NCBI RefSeq assembly: GCF_007750855.1
Contig: NZ_CP036291.1
Location: 4,588,001 to 4,652,000 of the forward strand
DNA length: 64,000 bases
Direction: 5' to 3'
From: Pirellulimonas nuda
Lineage (GTDB): Bacteria > Planctomycetota > Planctomycetia > Pirellulales > Lacipirellulaceae
The translations under genes were made by a program, and so were the position numbers. Of this stretch, positions 26,615 through 37,193 are shown piece by piece. The first letter of the stretch is position 1. Each line of letters starts with the position of its first letter. The notes beneath the pieces were generated by a model. That model saw nothing but the letters and a program-made list of their open reading frames with translations, ran no database searches and was not told the DNA's origin.

Positions 26615-28642
26615 CTAGCGCGAGGCCTCCAACAACGCATGCTGGTCGTCCGACGCAAGACCGCCGTCGACCAGCGGGTCGGGATCGGACCGCAGCACCT
26701 CGATCAACTCAGAGAACACCACAACGCGTCCGCCGGCGAAAGGCTCGTTCTCCAGGTAGTCGAACAACGTCGAGGCGTCCCCCGGCGCGGCGATGATCTC
26801 GATCCGCACCATCGCGTCGGCGCCGGGCGTGCCGTTCTGGCGGTGGGCGCCGCGCAGCTCGCGGCAGGGTGAGCTAGAGAACCCGCGGGCGCCCAACTCG
26901 GCGAGCCCGCGCTCAAGCTGCGCCTCGGCGCTGGCGTCGGCCAGCACCGTGATCCTCCGCATCCTGGTCAGTTCCTGCTTGCGCGCCGCGAGGGCGTGCT
27001 TGGAGAGCTGGCGGTGGGCGCCCAACCCACGGACCTCGAACCCGATCCCTTCCTTCTGGAAGTCGGCGTGCAGCTCTTCTAGCTTCTCCATCGTGCTGTG
27101 GTCTACCAGCTTGGCGTCGGAGAGGTCGATGATCAGGTTCCGCTTCTGCACCAGCCCGATCTGCTCGATCTGCCGCCGGAACGGGATCCAGTTGCTGAAA
27201 ACGGCCGAATCGCGGGCGATGATCAGGCTGGTGTCGGGGCTGAGGTCTTGGATCTCCAGGTAGGGCTTGAACAGCGAACGCAACGGCACGCCGTTGGCGA
27301 CGTGGATGCTGATCTTTAGCAGGATGCCCGCGGCCACCCCCATCAGCAGGTCGGTCGCCAGCACCATCACCAGCGTGGTGACGAAGATCGCTAGCTGCTC
27401 TTTGCCGATCCGGTAGACGTTCACGAACTCCATCGGGTGGGCCAAACGGAAGCCGGTGTAGACCAGCATCGCGGCGAGCGCCGCCAGCGGGATGTGGTGC
27501 AACGCCATCGGGATGAGCGCCACGCACAGCAGCAGGAACAGCCCGTGCCACAGGTCGGCGAAGCGCGTGCGGGCGCCGTTGTCGATATTGGCCTTGGAGC
27601 GGACGATCTCGGAGATCATCGGCAGCCCGCCGACCATGGCGGCGCCCAGGTTGGCGATGCCAACGGCCATCACGTCGCGGTTCATGTTGGTCTTACGCTT
27701 CCAGGGGTCGAGCAGGTCGACCGCCTTGGCGCTGAGCAGCGACTCGAGGCTGCCGATGGCGAAGAACATGAAGACCCACTTCCAGGCCATCGGCTGGTTC
27801 AGCGCGGTGAAGTCCGGGAAGGCGATCTGCTCGAACATGCCGAACACGTGGTCGGGCATAGCCACCAAGAACCGGTCGCTGAGCTGGTACTCGTGGTTCT
27901 GCAGCGTGTAGGAGTGTTTGTGCAGCAGGTCGAAGCCCTCCCCCATGCCGACCGCGATCAGCAGCACGATCATCGGCGCCGGGATGAGCCCGATCGGTCC
28001 GAGCCGCTTCTTCACCACCGGCCACAGGAACATGATGGCGATGCTCACCAAGCCGATCGCCGCGATCGCGGGGTTGGCCTCGCGGACGTAGGTGGGGATC
28101 TCGCGGAGCATCTCCAGCGGCTCCCCCTTGGCGGACACGCCCAGCGCCACCGGGATCTGCTTGATCATGATGATCACGCCGATCGCCGCCAGCATGCCGT
28201 GCACGGTGGCCGACGGGAAGAACTCTCCCAAGATCCCCGCACGGAACAGGCCAAAGCAGATCTGCAGCACCGCCGCGGCGACCCCCACCGCGAGGGCCGC
28301 TTGGTAGGCCGACCCGGCGGCGCCGGGGCTGGCTTGGAACTCGTTGATGCAGCCCAGCGCGATGACGATCAGGCCCGCGGCGGGGCCCTTGATCGTCAGC
28401 TCCGAGTTGCTCAGGAACGTGGTGACGATCGCGCCGATGATGGCCGTGAAGATGCCCGCCAGCGGCGGGTACCCCGACGCCAGCGAGATGCCCAGGCACA
28501 ACGGCAACGCGATCAAGAACACCAAGAAGCCCGACAGCAGGTCGTGCTTCAGGTAGCGGACAAACCCGCTGGCGTCGCCGACGGGGACCTCACCGGCCGG
28601 CCCCGGGGCCGTCTGGGGCGAGCGTGCAGCAGGATGACTCAT
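26615..28642 (-). CDS. SulP-family anion (bicarbonate) transporter with STAS and PII-like C-terminal domains
   Basis: A 675-residue inner-membrane transporter. Residues about 25-440 are the SulP/SLC26 core ([50 protein letters not shown]). Residues about 455-555 are a STAS domain ([21 protein letters not shown]). Residues about 560-652 look like a PII signalling fold: RRITVLAD, then [26 protein letters not shown] and [19 protein letters not shown]-like proteins regulate bicarbonate transporters in other bacteria, usually as separate proteins. The start lies one base beyond the stop of the upstream complex-I-like subunit, so it is the last gene of the dabA-dabB operon. Bicarbonate as substrate is inferred from this context. 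Confidence 0.9.
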   Translation of the reverse strand: MSHPAARSPQTAPGPAGEVPVGDASGFVRYLKHDLLSGFLVFLIALPLCLGISLASGYPPLAGIFTAIIGAIVTTFLSNSELTIKGPAAGLIVIALGCINEFQASPGAAGSAYQAALAVGVAAAVLQICFGLFRAGILGEFFPSATVHGMLAAIGVIIMIKQIPVALGVSAKGEPLEMLREIPTYVREANPAIAAIGLVSIAIMFLWPVVKKRLGPIGLIPAPMIVLLIAVGMGEGFDLLHKHSYTLQNHEYQLSDRFLVAMPDHVFGMFEQIAFPDFTALNQPMAWKWVFMFFAIGSLESLLSAKAVDLLDPWKRKTNMNRDVMAVGIANLGAAMVGGLPMISEIVRSKANIDNGARTRFADLWHGLFLLLCVALIPMALHHIPLAALAAMLVYTGFRLAHPMEFVNVYRIGKEQLAIFVTTLVMVLATDLLMGVAAGILLKISIHVANGVPLRSLFKPYLEIQDLSPDTSLIIARDSAVFSNWIPFRRQIEQIGLVQKRNLIIDLSDAKLVDHSTMEKLEELHADFQKEGIGFEVRGLGAHRQLSKHALAARKQELTRMRRITVLADASAEAQLERGLAELGARGFSSSPCRELRGAHRQNGTPGADAMVRIEIIAAPGDASTLFDYLENEPFAGGRVVVFSELIEVLRSDPDPLVDGGLASDDQHALLEASR

Positions 28643-28643
28643 C

Positions 28644-30122
28644 TTACGAAGCTCCAGGGAAAGAGCCGCCCGAGACAGCGGCGGAAACGGGCCCGTGGTT
28701 GGGCCCGTGATTGGAAGCGTGCGGCGCCGGCGCCTCGAACCTGGCGCGCTGCCTCAGCAGGGCGCCCACCGCGTGGCGGCGTGAGGCCACCCCCGCCTGC
28801 GGGAAGATCCCTCCGCCGATCATCAGCGCGGACAGGATCAGTACGGCCACGCGCTCGGCGGGCCGGATCCGTAGGTCGATCGTTCCGGTGTGTTCGCATC
28901 CGGTGAAGATGCGGAAGTAGGCGTGCATCACCGCCAACCCGTTCAGCGCCGCGACCAGCACAACCGCCGCGCCGATCAAGGGGGTGGACGACACGGCGCC
29001 GTCGACCAGCAGCTCCATCGCGATAAAGCCGATCGTGCCCGGGAAGCCGATGCTCGCCAGGCCGGTGAGCAGAAAGAAGCCGGCCAGCGTGGGCGAGGCC
29101 TGGTACAGCCCGTGGAAGCGGTCGAGCGCCATGCGGCCCTTGCGGGCTTCGACACAGCGGAGCGTGATGCCGAACCCGGTTAGCGCGAGGCCCACCGAGA
29201 GCCACACGCACAGCCCGCCGGTCAGGCCGATGGGGGTAGCGATCTCTAGCCCCACCAGCACCAGCGAGGCGTTGCTGAGCAACAGGAAGCTGAAGAACCG
29301 GCGGGCGTCGGTCTGCACCAGCGTCATCCCCGAGGCGTAGAGCGCCGTCGCCAGCGAGGCGAGCTCGACCGCGCCCAGCAGCCACCCGGGGGCCACCGGC
29401 AGCAGCAGGCGGAGCGCCACGTAGGCGCCGGTGAGCGGCGTGACAAACAGCAGCGCGGTGCCGAAGCTTGCCCGGTCGAACAGGTCGGCCATCCAGCAGT
29501 GCAGCGGCGCCACGCCGCTGCGGACCAGCACGGCCGCGGCGATCAGCCCGGCGCCCAGCCAGCGGAGCGTCCCCTGCCCGGAGGACGCCCCCACCAGCGT
29601 CTGACCGGCGACGAGCAGCGCGGCGAACAGCGCCATGTGGATCAAGAAGACGCGCGGCGAGGCGCCGCGACGCACCAGCTCTACCCACGGTGGAACGACC
29701 GCCAGCGTCATCAACGACACAAGCATCCAGGGGGTCCTGCAACTCAGCGTCGCCAGCACGATCGCCTCGGCGATCAGCGTCCACGTGAACGAGAACCTGG
29801 CCGCCTTGGTGCGGAGCGTAGCGAGGATGGTCAAGAAGAACTGCAGCGCGGCCAGCGGCAGCAGCGGCCCGCTCAGCTCGTCGATCACCAGCGGGTCGGC
29901 GCCGAACACCGTGGCGAGCAGGTCGTACCCGTCGTGCGCGGCGAACGCGTGCACCCACACCAGGTCGATCCAGGCCGCCGTGACGCACAGCAGCGCCGCG
30001 CCCGACGCCGCCAGGCTGATCTTGCGTGCCCAGTCGACATCGACCCTGCGGGCCGCCAACACCGCGCCCAACAGCGGCGCCAGCACGGCCAGCTCAAGCC
30101 AAGGGAGGTGGAGTGTGGTCAT
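28644..30122 (-). CDS. Second complex-I-like (NuoM/ND4-type) membrane subunit of the Dab operon
   Basis: A 492-residue protein with about 13 predicted membrane helices, of the proton-conducting NuoL/M/N and Mrp family. Recognisable family segments include [34 protein letters not shown] and [16 protein letters not shown]. Its ATG overlaps the dabB stop (ATGA, 30119-30122). The TM7 position where proton-pumping relatives have Lys carries Arg ([12 protein letters not shown]). The Glu in the WELxGL segment present in the DabB neighbour is not seen here. It may therefore be a structural or modified subunit. The C-terminal 50 residues are soluble and His/Asn/Pro-rich. Confidence 0.85.
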   Translation of the reverse strand: MTTLHLPWLELAVLAPLLGAVLAARRVDVDWARKISLAASGAALLCVTAAWIDLVWVHAFAAHDGYDLLATVFGADPLVIDELSGPLLPLAALQFFLTILATLRTKAARFSFTWTLIAEAIVLATLSCRTPWMLVSLMTLAVVPPWVELVRRGASPRVFLIHMALFAALLVAGQTLVGASSGQGTLRWLGAGLIAAAVLVRSGVAPLHCWMADLFDRASFGTALLFVTPLTGAYVALRLLLPVAPGWLLGAVELASLATALYASGMTLVQTDARRFFSFLLLSNASLVLVGLEIATPIGLTGGLCVWLSVGLALTGFGITLRCVEARKGRMALDRFHGLYQASPTLAGFFLLTGLASIGFPGTIGFIAMELLVDGAVSSTPLIGAAVVLVAALNGLAVMHAYFRIFTGCEHTGTIDLRIRPAERVAVLILSALMIGGGIFPQAGVASRRHAVGALLRQRARFEAPAPHASNHGPNHGPVSAAVSGGSFPGAS

Positions 30123-31513
30123 GCGGCGCCCCGTTTGTCGCTAGGTTGCTGCTCAGCCTGCCCCGGACGTTCGCCCGAGAGCAGAGCCGCCCAGTCCTCT
30201 TCGCGCCGCTGGCACCACGAGAACGCCGCAATAAAAGGCGCGACGATATAGCGGTCGAGCAGCGCGTCCAGCGATCCCCGCTGCATCGCGAATCGGTAGA
30301 CCGATCGCCCGACCGCCGGCGGCAACCGCAGCAAGGAGCCGCCGCGGTTTTCCTCCAAGCGCGCCCCGATGGCGTTCTCGATCTGGTTGCGGTCCTGCAG
30401 CAGGCTGGGGGTCCGCAGCAACTGCAGCGTCCGCAGACAGGCGTGGCCGATCATGTGGATCAGGGCCAAGTAGCGGAAGCCGAGGCCGATCTCGACCGTG
30501 ATGATCCCCACCTGGGTGAGCGACGCGAACGCCAGCATCGACTTTGCGTCTGACTGGACCCGCGAAACCACCGCGGCGTAGACCGCGGTGACGAGGCCCA
30601 GCATGACGACGGCCGCCGAAAGCAGCGGTGAGAGCTCGAGGATGGGGCTGACCCGCAGCAGCAGGTACACCCCCAGGTGGACCGAGAGGGCGCCGTAGAA
30701 CACGGCGCTCGACGGCGTGGGCCCCTCCATCGCGCGCGGCAGCCACCCGCAGAAGGGGGCCAGGGCGCTCTTGCCCGCGGCGGCGCCAAGCAGCAGCAGC
30801 CCGATGAACAGCGCGTTCTCTGGCGCCATGGTCGCCACGCCGTAGGGCCAGGGCCCCTGCCCCGTGAGCGAGGCGAAGTCGCCGGCGCCGGTGACGTGGT
30901 GCAGCGCCACCGCGGCCATCAAGAACGCGGCGTCCGCGAACCGGTAGATGGCCCACACGCGTTGCCCGTTGTTGACCGGCGCGGGGCGGTCGTGGAAGTA
31001 GGCCACCAACAGCGCGGACGACAGCCCGACCAGCTCCCATCCCAGGAACAGCGTCTCGATGGTGTCCGCCAGCACCGCGGTGACCATCCCCATCAAGAAC
31101 ACGGCGTAGAGCAAGAAGAAGCGACCGTAGCCCTGCTCGCGATGCAGGTAGCGATTGGCGAACGCGCCGATCGTGCCGACCAACAGGAACGACAAGATGG
31201 TGAACGGCGCCGACAGCCGGTCGAATGCGAAGTGCAGGTGGAAGACAAAGTGCTCGCCGAACTCGTCGTTCGGCAGGGACACCCAGTTGCCCAGTTCGAT
31301 GCCCACATGGCGTGAGCCGCTTGCCAGCATCAAGGCGAGCACCCCGATCGCAGCGGTCAGCCCGGCAGTCACGGCTACCTGCGTCACCAACGCCGAATGC
31401 TTCTCACTCAAGGGCCGAGACAACAACGCGGCCAGCCCCTGTACGGCCAACAACGCGGCCGGGGCAATCAGCACAACGGGGGCCAGGAACGCCATGATCG
31501 ACTCGGCGGTCAT
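30119..31513 (-). CDS. dabB: DabB-like proton-conducting membrane subunit (NuoL type) of the Dab inorganic-carbon pump
   Basis: A 464-residue NuoL-like membrane protein. It has [21 protein letters not shown], then the conserved [14 protein letters not shown] with Glu160, [11 protein letters not shown] with Lys248, and [15 protein letters not shown]. These are the proton-path residues of the family. Its start overlaps the dabA stop (ATGA, 31510-31513); ATG 31513 is chosen over the longer open frame. In the DAB system this subunit is thought to couple cation flow to CO2 hydration by DabA. The end of the protein is a cytoplasmic tail of about 100 residues after the last helix. Confidence 0.9.
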   Translation of the reverse strand: MTAESIMAFLAPVVLIAPAALLAVQGLAALLSRPLSEKHSALVTQVAVTAGLTAAIGVLALMLASGSRHVGIELGNWVSLPNDEFGEHFVFHLHFAFDRLSAPFTILSFLLVGTIGAFANRYLHREQGYGRFFLLYAVFLMGMVTAVLADTIETLFLGWELVGLSSALLVAYFHDRPAPVNNGQRVWAIYRFADAAFLMAAVALHHVTGAGDFASLTGQGPWPYGVATMAPENALFIGLLLLGAAAGKSALAPFCGWLPRAMEGPTPSSAVFYGALSVHLGVYLLLRVSPILELSPLLSAAVVMLGLVTAVYAAVVSRVQSDAKSMLAFASLTQVGIITVEIGLGFRYLALIHMIGHACLRTLQLLRTPSLLQDRNQIENAIGARLEENRGGSLLRLPPAVGRSVYRFAMQRGSLDALLDRYIVAPFIAAFSWCQRREEDWAALLSGERPGQAEQQPSDKRGAA

Positions 31514-34500
31514 CGCGTCGCCCCCGTGGACGTGGATTCGGCGGCGGGATCGATCGTGGCGAAGCCCAGGTGATCGCGCTGACCGCGGTACCACTCGATC
31601 GACTCCGCGACGCGTGGCAGTTGGCTTAGCGGCGCCTGGTACGGCTCGAAGCGTCCGTTCTGAAACAGCTTCATCTCGAGGCTCTCTGCATCAAACAGCG
31701 CCAACTGCACCCAGTCGTTCTGCACCAGCGTGTCGATCGCGGCGTTGTCGGCCATGATCCGCTGCATGGCCTCGGGCGTTGTCTCGATCACAAACAGGTT
31801 CCTCACCGGCTCGTGGATCTCGACCATCTGCCACGGCAGCCCGGTCCGCAGGTCGCTGCCGGCGCCGTCCATCACCCCCAGCATCGACGTGACGTTGTGC
31901 GGCAGCTTGGTGCCGCAGCCGTAGCCCCGGTTGTCGACGCGGGAGAAGTAGTACTCCAGCGCGATGCCGGCGCAGACCGGGATCACGGCGCTGAGCAGTT
32001 TGGCGAGGACGGACCTGGCCTTGTCGTCTGCCTCCGGGTCGTAAGACGCCAGGAACGCCCGGCGGTCGAGGAACAGCCCGCGGCTCCACGCCCGGCGGCC
32101 GACAAACGTGTAGGCGTTGGTGGCGTGGCCGCACTCGATCCGCACCTGTGAGAGGTCCGACGCCCGCCCCTCGACATGCCGGAGCGCCGCCGCGGGGCTG
32201 AGCGACAGCGGCGCAGACTCGAACCTGCGGCAGCGTTCGTGGGCGTCGCGGGCGCGTGCCTCGTCGATGGCCTTGCTGGCCCGGTTCAGCACGCCGCGGT
32301 GGGTCGTTGGGAGCAGGTCGAGGTCGTACAGCGTGTAGCTGTCGTCCCCCGTGTTGTGGTACCCCCCGATAAAGCAGGTGGCCTGGTCGATCTGCATCCC
32401 GCGCCCGGCGAGCCGCTCGCGCACCCGCGGGTCGTTGGCCATGCGGGCGAAGGCGCGGGCGTTGGGCCCGCCGCGTCCGCCGCCGCAGGCGCCGCAGTCG
32501 TAGGCGGCCGAGTGGGGGTTGTTCACGCTGCTCGAGCCGTGGCCGGTGATAATCACCAGCCGGGCAAAACCGCGGGTCAGCCCCATGGCGGTCAGGGTTC
32601 CGTGGACGATGGAGGTCATCTCGTCGATGCTGTAGCCCAGCTCGTCCGGCGCGCTCCCCGGCGACTGTGCGGTCCGCTCCAGCGTCAACTGCGTACGGTT
32701 GGGGACCACGATCCGGCCGAAGAAGCTGGCGAAACGCCCCGCGAGCCTCGGCGAGAGGATCCGCAGCACCATCGGCAGCGTCGCCGCGGCGCCCAGCAGC
32801 CCCGCGATCGCGCCGCCAAGAAACGACTGGCTCCCCTGGTTCATGCCGTGGGCCGCGCGTCCCAGCGTCTGCCGCGCCTTCTCCTGACGCCGGCTCGTCC
32901 CCTCGGCCGAATAGGCGGGGGTCTCGCGGACGAAATGCTGCGGCTTGACGTTCACCGGGCAGAGGGGGCGGTACGTGGCCTCGGAGACCCCCCGGTAGTA
33001 CATCGCCACGCCAAAGAACCCAGCGAAGCCGAACGTCTCGCACGCCGGAAACACCTCTTCGAGGTGCCGGCGGAACGACTCTTCGCGGTCGTCGATGCAG
33101 CAGACCAACTGAAACTCCGGCGCCGCGAGCGCTGGGGCGTGCTTCAGGCCCGCGGCGTGGGCGCGGATCGCGTCGAGCGTGCGCTCCCGGAGCTGGCGTT
33201 CGTAGGCTTGATGGTAGACCCGGCGCCGCTCGCGGCTGGAGAACGCGTCGACTTCTTCGATCAGGTTCCGCCACTCGTACGCCGAGAGGGACATCAGGTC
33301 GACGGGCGTCCAACCCCGCACCTGCGCGATCTGAAACACCGAGAACGCCTGCTGAAGCCTGCTTTCTCCCCCCTGCGGATCGGGCGTCCTGCCGGACAGG
33401 GGATCGGCGTCGAGGCGCTGCTTCGCCAATCGTTGGAGCAACAGGCGGACCGCCACGTAATCCACCAGCGTGCCGCGCGGCGCGGGGCGGACCGTCCACT
33501 CGGCGTTGGTCTCCATCTGCCAAACCATGCCGGCCCAGCCGGGGAGTTCTAGCAGTGCTTCGGTAAGGACCCGCTCGCGGTCGTCCGGGGTCACGCGTAG
33601 CTCGGCCAGCGAGGCGGCGATCGACGCCTGGGCGTCGCACCCCAGCGCGTCGACCTCCTGCACCAGCGCCGGCAACCCATGCAGCCACGCGGTCTGCGGC
33701 TTCGAACCGCGGTGCAAGTTCACGAACGCCCGCAGCAACCCCTGCTCGCAGTCGGGGAGGCGCCAGGGCGCCAGCCCCTGGTCGAGGTACGCGGCGCAGA
33801 AGCGGATCATCTCGCTATCGACTAGCGCTGCCGCTTCTCGGTCGCGATCGCCCGACCGGGCCGCCCGCGGAGGGCGGCTCTCGGCCGCTAGGTCGACCCC
33901 GGCCCGGCACGCGCGCCACAGCAGGTGCAGCGTGAAGGGCTCCCAGTCCCCCGCGTTCCAAGACTCAAAAATTGCTCCGCCGAACCGCTCGATCAGCGCG
34001 TCGACCTCCTGCTTGAGGGGGCAGCGCTCGCGCGCGCCGTTGGCGTAGTCGCGCACAACCCACCGCCGCGTCTGGGATACCACCCGCTCGCGGGTGGCCG
34101 TCTCTACCTCAGGGCGGTAGCGGAACAGCGACTCTGTTTCGTCGATGTACCAGCGGATCTCCGCGTCGGGCCCCTCCCACAGCGGCCGCTCGAGCATCGC
34201 CAGCCACAGCGCGTGTCGGGTTCCCAGGGCGCCCAGCAGCTCGTCCCCTTGGTCCCCCAGCACGGCCAGCAGCTCGCGGTCGAGGTCCGCGGGGCGGATC
34301 CGGCCGCGGTCGAGCTGGGCCCGGTACTCTGCCTCGGGAAGGTAGGGGTGGCAGTCGAATAGGTCCGCCGCGGCGACCACCGCCTCGTGAAACGGCTGCT
34401 CCTCGAACGCGTGCAGCGTGTTGTGGTGCACGAACACCGTGATCGGCCCCTGCGACGGCAGCAGGTGGGCCAGGTGCTCGATCTCCGCGGCGAGGTCTGG

Positions 34501-34620
34501 CGCCGGTGGGTGCGAAACGAGGGGCGCCGTGCTCGACGGAAACGTGGAAGTGTGCGGCACAGCGGGGCGGTGAGGGAGGCCGTATCGAGGTGGGGCGGCA
34601 GCGATGGGGGTAGACTGCAA
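31510..34620 (-). CDS. dabA: DabA-like inorganic-carbon pump subunit (DUF2309, UPF0753)
   Basis: A protein of up to 1036 residues matching DabA, the carbonic-anhydrase-like Zn subunit of the DAB bicarbonate-accumulating complex. The probable Zn/active-site residues are Cys508 and Asp510 ([10 protein letters not shown]), His694 ([11 protein letters not shown]) and Cys709 (YDCGACGG). The 15-residue His-Cys spacing equals that recalled for Halothiobacillus DabA2 (H524, C539). Other family marks are [18 protein letters not shown] near the N-terminus and [21 protein letters not shown]. The only in-frame starts are TTG 34620 and GTG 34560; the first 35 residues are weakly conserved in character, so the start is uncertain. 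It is the first gene of a four-gene, overlapping operon. Confidence 0.93.
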   Translation of the reverse strand: MQSTPIAAAPPRYGLPHRPAVPHTSTFPSSTAPLVSHPPAPDLAAEIEHLAHLLPSQGPITVFVHHNTLHAFEEQPFHEAVVAAADLFDCHPYLPEAEYRAQLDRGRIRPADLDRELLAVLGDQGDELLGALGTRHALWLAMLERPLWEGPDAEIRWYIDETESLFRYRPEVETATRERVVSQTRRWVVRDYANGARERCPLKQEVDALIERFGGAIFESWNAGDWEPFTLHLLWRACRAGVDLAAESRPPRAARSGDRDREAAALVDSEMIRFCAAYLDQGLAPWRLPDCEQGLLRAFVNLHRGSKPQTAWLHGLPALVQEVDALGCDAQASIAASLAELRVTPDDRERVLTEALLELPGWAGMVWQMETNAEWTVRPAPRGTLVDYVAVRLLLQRLAKQRLDADPLSGRTPDPQGGESRLQQAFSVFQIAQVRGWTPVDLMSLSAYEWRNLIEEVDAFSSRERRRVYHQAYERQLRERTLDAIRAHAAGLKHAPALAAPEFQLVCCIDDREESFRRHLEEVFPACETFGFAGFFGVAMYYRGVSEATYRPLCPVNVKPQHFVRETPAYSAEGTSRRQEKARQTLGRAAHGMNQGSQSFLGGAIAGLLGAAATLPMVLRILSPRLAGRFASFFGRIVVPNRTQLTLERTAQSPGSAPDELGYSIDEMTSIVHGTLTAMGLTRGFARLVIITGHGSSSVNNPHSAAYDCGACGGGRGGPNARAFARMANDPRVRERLAGRGMQIDQATCFIGGYHNTGDDSYTLYDLDLLPTTHRGVLNRASKAIDEARARDAHERCRRFESAPLSLSPAAALRHVEGRASDLSQVRIECGHATNAYTFVGRRAWSRGLFLDRRAFLASYDPEADDKARSVLAKLLSAVIPVCAGIALEYYFSRVDNRGYGCGTKLPHNVTSMLGVMDGAGSDLRTGLPWQMVEIHEPVRNLFVIETTPEAMQRIMADNAAIDTLVQNDWVQLALFDAESLEMKLFQNGRFEPYQAPLSQLPRVAESIEWYRGQRDHLGFATIDPAAESTSTGATR

Positions 34621-34771
34621 GTTCTACGTCAATCATCGGGGCGCAGCCACGCACAAAGGATTACAATTCGGTAAGGCGCCGCGTCCTTCCTGCAAAACCA
34701 GCAAGAATGCCGACTTAAGACCGCAAGCGCCGCACGCGCCCCGCACAGCCGCCGCCCCCTCAGCCTTTGTT

Positions 34772-35461
34772 ATGCAGATCCTAGTCATCGAAGACGACGC
34801 CGTGCTGGGCAAGGCGATCAAGCGCGGCCTGGAAGACAACCACTGCGAGTGCGCCTGGCGCCGCAACGGCGAGGAGGGGCTGGCCGCCGCGATGACCCAG
34901 AACGCGGACGTCATCCTGCTCGACCTGATGCTCCCCGACCTGCCGGGCCTCGACCTGCTCGCCCAACTCCGACGCCGCGGCGTGCAGACGCCAGTGCTGA
35001 TCCTCAGCGCGCTCGGCTCGGTCGACGAGCGCGTGGCCGGCCTCCGCGCCGGCGCCGACGACTATTTGGTCAAGCCCTTTGCGTTCGACGAGCTGCTCGC
35101 CAGGCTCCACGCGATGACGCGCCGCGCATTGCCGCTGGCGACGCAGCGTTACCAGGCCGGGCCGCTGAACCTCGACCTGGCGCTGCGCCGCGTCAACCGC
35201 GACGGTGTGGAGATCGACCTGACCCCTACCGAGTTCAGCCTGCTCGAGTTCCTCATGCGGCACGCGGGGCAGGTGGTCACCCGCAAGATGCTCTGCGAGC
35301 ACCTTTGGGAGGCCGACTGGGAAGGGGTGACCAACGTGATCGAGGTGCACGTCACGCGTCTGCGGGCCAAGATCGACCGCGGGTTCGACGCCCCCCTGCT
35401 GCACACGGTGCGCGGACGAGGCTATGTGCTGAGGGCGGAGAGTGAAACGAGTAGTGAGTAG
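34772..35461 (+). CDS. OmpR/PhoB-family response regulator
   Basis: A 229-residue two-component regulator. The receiver domain (1-118) has Asp8/Asp9, the phosphorylation site Asp51 (VILLDLMLP) and Lys101 (YLVKPF). The C-terminal winged helix (about 128-225) has LTPTEFSLLEFLMRH, VTRKMLCEHLWEAD and TVRGRGYVLR, close to the CusR/QseB group. The ATG at 34772 is chosen because the residues before it are not family-like. It diverges from dabA across a gap of about 150 bases, so it could bind there and control the carbon operon. The histidine kinase gene follows after 181 bases. Confidence 0.95.
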   Translation: MQILVIEDDAVLGKAIKRGLEDNHCECAWRRNGEEGLAAAMTQNADVILLDLMLPDLPGLDLLAQLRRRGVQTPVLILSALGSVDERVAGLRAGADDYLVKPFAFDELLARLHAMTRRALPLATQRYQAGPLNLDLALRRVNRDGVEIDLTPTEFSLLEFLMRHAGQVVTRKMLCEHLWEADWEGVTNVIEVHVTRLRAKIDRGFDAPLLHTVRGRGYVLRAESETSSE

Positions 35462-35508
35462 TGATGAGTGATGAGTGGCAACGACCAGAAGCACAAACGC
35501 ACGAATTC

Positions 35509-35587
35509 AATAGCTGCCGATCTACGGTCGGCGCGGCGCGCCAAGCTTACAGCTTGCTAGCGCGCCGGCCGTAGGTCGGCAGCTATT
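35509..35587. repeat. Long 27-bp inverted repeat (hairpin) between regulator and kinase genes
   Basis: Arms 35509-35535 and 35561-35587 pair over 27 positions, with only two mismatches that are both G:U in RNA. The 25-base loop itself holds AAGCT-n3-AGCTT. It follows the response regulator stop by 47 bases and precedes the kinase start by 55. On the plus strand it ends in ATTTTC, so it may act as a partial terminator or mRNA stabiliser; a MITE/REP-type insertion is also possible. The sequence is of the GCCGATCTACGG type rather than the GCCGACGGG family. Confidence 0.8.
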
Positions 35588-35642
35588 TTCTTTACCGCAA
35601 CGCACGCACACCTCCGACGCACGCGCCGCCGCTATCGCCCTC

Positions 35643-37034
35643 TTGCCCCCCTTCCACCGCTCGGTCCGCTTCCGCATCGCCGCCTGGAACGCGCTGGCGG
35701 TTGCTACGATCGCGCTGGTGGCGCTCATCGGGGTGCGTCAGGCCGTGCGGTGGACGCTGCTGCACGAGATCGACCAGGTGCTCCGCGAAGACGCCAAGGA
35801 GGTCGGCCTCGCGCTCTCCGACGCGTCTCCCGACGGGTTCGTCGCCGTGACCGACGCGCTCGGCCGCAAAGCGATCGGCCACCAGCAGCACCAATGGTTT
35901 GTCGCCTTCGTCGACGCCAACAAGAACCCCATCTGGACCAGCCGCGATTCCGAGGCCCACGACCTCCCCCTCGACGCGCTGGTGGGCGCCGGGCCCCACA
36001 CGGTAGACGACGTACGCGTGCTGCGCGCCGCTGCGCCCGCGAACCCCTACGGAGTGCAGCAGACGTATGTCGGGGCCTCGCTGGCGCCGCTGCGGTCCGA
36101 CATGGGGGGCATCGACCGTGCGGTGGCGGCCACCGGGCTGCTGATCCTGTTGGCCTCTCCCCTGTGCGGCTACTGGATGGCCGGGCTGGCCACACGCAAC
36201 CTCGAGACGCTCACCGAGACCGCGGCCCGGCTCCGCCCCACCCACCTCGACGAACGCCTGCCGATACGCGGCGCCGAGGACGAGTTCGACCGCCTGGCGG
36301 CGACCATCAACGGCCTGCTCGACCGCATCGCGGAGTACGTCGCGGAGAAGCAGAGCTTCGTGGCCGACGCCGCCCACGAGCTCCGCACGCCCATCGCCGC
36401 GATCCGCAGCTCGGTTGAGGTCGCCCTGGCAGGCGAGCGATCGACGCAGGACTACCGGTCGCTGCTGGAAGAAGTGATCGAGGAGTCGGCGTCGCTGGAG
36501 GTGCTGGTGAACCAGGTGCTGCTGCTCTCCGAAGCGGTGGTGTCGCACGACCAGCCGATCGTCGAATCGACCGCGTTGGGCGAGGTGGTTGAGAAGGCGG
36601 TCGATATGTTCCGCGGCGTGGCGGAGAGCCGGGGCGTGTGCCTGACGCTCGCGGTCCAGGACAACCCGCTGGTGGTCGGCGTGAAGCCCCACCTCCGGCA
36701 GGTGGTGAACAACTTGATCGACAACGCCATCAAGTACACGGGCGAAGGCGGGAGCGTGCAGATCGACCTTTCGGTCGACCCGACCCGCGGCCTCGCCGAG
36801 CTGGTGGTCGCCGACAACGGGCTGGGGATCGGCCCCGCCGACCTGCCGCGCGTGTTCGACCGCTTCTTCCGCGCGGACCGCGCCAGGCAGCGCGATCAAA
36901 CCCACGGCGCCGGGCTCGGGCTGAGCATCTGCAAGACGATCGTCGAGGCGCACCACGGCGCCATCCGCTGCGACAGCCGCCCGGGCGAGGGCGCCCGCTT
37001 CACCGTGACCCTGCCGCTGAAGAAAGAGGCCTGA
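35643..37034 (+). CDS. Membrane sensor histidine kinase (partner of 34772-35461)
   Basis: A 463-residue kinase with two membrane helices (about 12-30 and 158-178), a periplasmic sensor domain of about 125 residues between them, and a HAMP linker (about 180-235). The dimerisation domain has the phospho-acceptor His245 (ADAAHELRTPIAAIRSS). The ATPase domain has the N box VVNNLIDNAIKYTGEGG, the G1 box DNGLGIGP, the F box FDRFFRADRA and the G2 box GAGLGLSICK. The start is TTG 35643, with no strong ribosome site. It pairs with the OmpR-type regulator upstream. The sensed signal is unknown; Ci limitation or metal are options given the divergent dab operon. Confidence 0.94.
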   Translation: MPPFHRSVRFRIAAWNALAVATIALVALIGVRQAVRWTLLHEIDQVLREDAKEVGLALSDASPDGFVAVTDALGRKAIGHQQHQWFVAFVDANKNPIWTSRDSEAHDLPLDALVGAGPHTVDDVRVLRAAAPANPYGVQQTYVGASLAPLRSDMGGIDRAVAATGLLILLASPLCGYWMAGLATRNLETLTETAARLRPTHLDERLPIRGAEDEFDRLAATINGLLDRIAEYVAEKQSFVADAAHELRTPIAAIRSSVEVALAGERSTQDYRSLLEEVIEESASLEVLVNQVLLLSEAVVSHDQPIVESTALGEVVEKAVDMFRGVAESRGVCLTLAVQDNPLVVGVKPHLRQVVNNLIDNAIKYTGEGGSVQIDLSVDPTRGLAELVVADNGLGIGPADLPRVFDRFFRADRARQRDQTHGAGLGLSICKTIVEAHHGAIRCDSRPGEGARFTVTLPLKKEA

Positions 37035-37056
37035 GACGCACCCTGGCCAGTCGCTG

Positions 37057-37080
37057 GCCGACGGGCACTGCCCCGTCGGC
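37057..37080 (+). terminator. Hairpin after histidine kinase (copy 3 of dispersed palindrome)
   Basis: A perfect 9-bp stem GCCGACGGG/CCCGTCGGC with a 6-base loop, followed by TATTT, 22 bases after the kinase stop. It is probably a terminator; it belongs to the four-copy palindrome family. Confidence 0.6.
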
Positions 37081-37193
37081 TATTTGCCGCGACACCCAGT
37101 CTGCCGGGTAGGGTTCAATGAGTGGCAAGCGGGCGCTCGGTCGCTGGACGGATCGAGTTTCTCCCAATGCGTTCGATCCCTGGAGGTTCCCCC

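Noticed and set aside
27437..28906. A 489-codon plus-strand frame across the SulP gene
   Set aside because: Composition is His/Gln/Arg/Asp-rich noise, opposite to a well-supported transporter.
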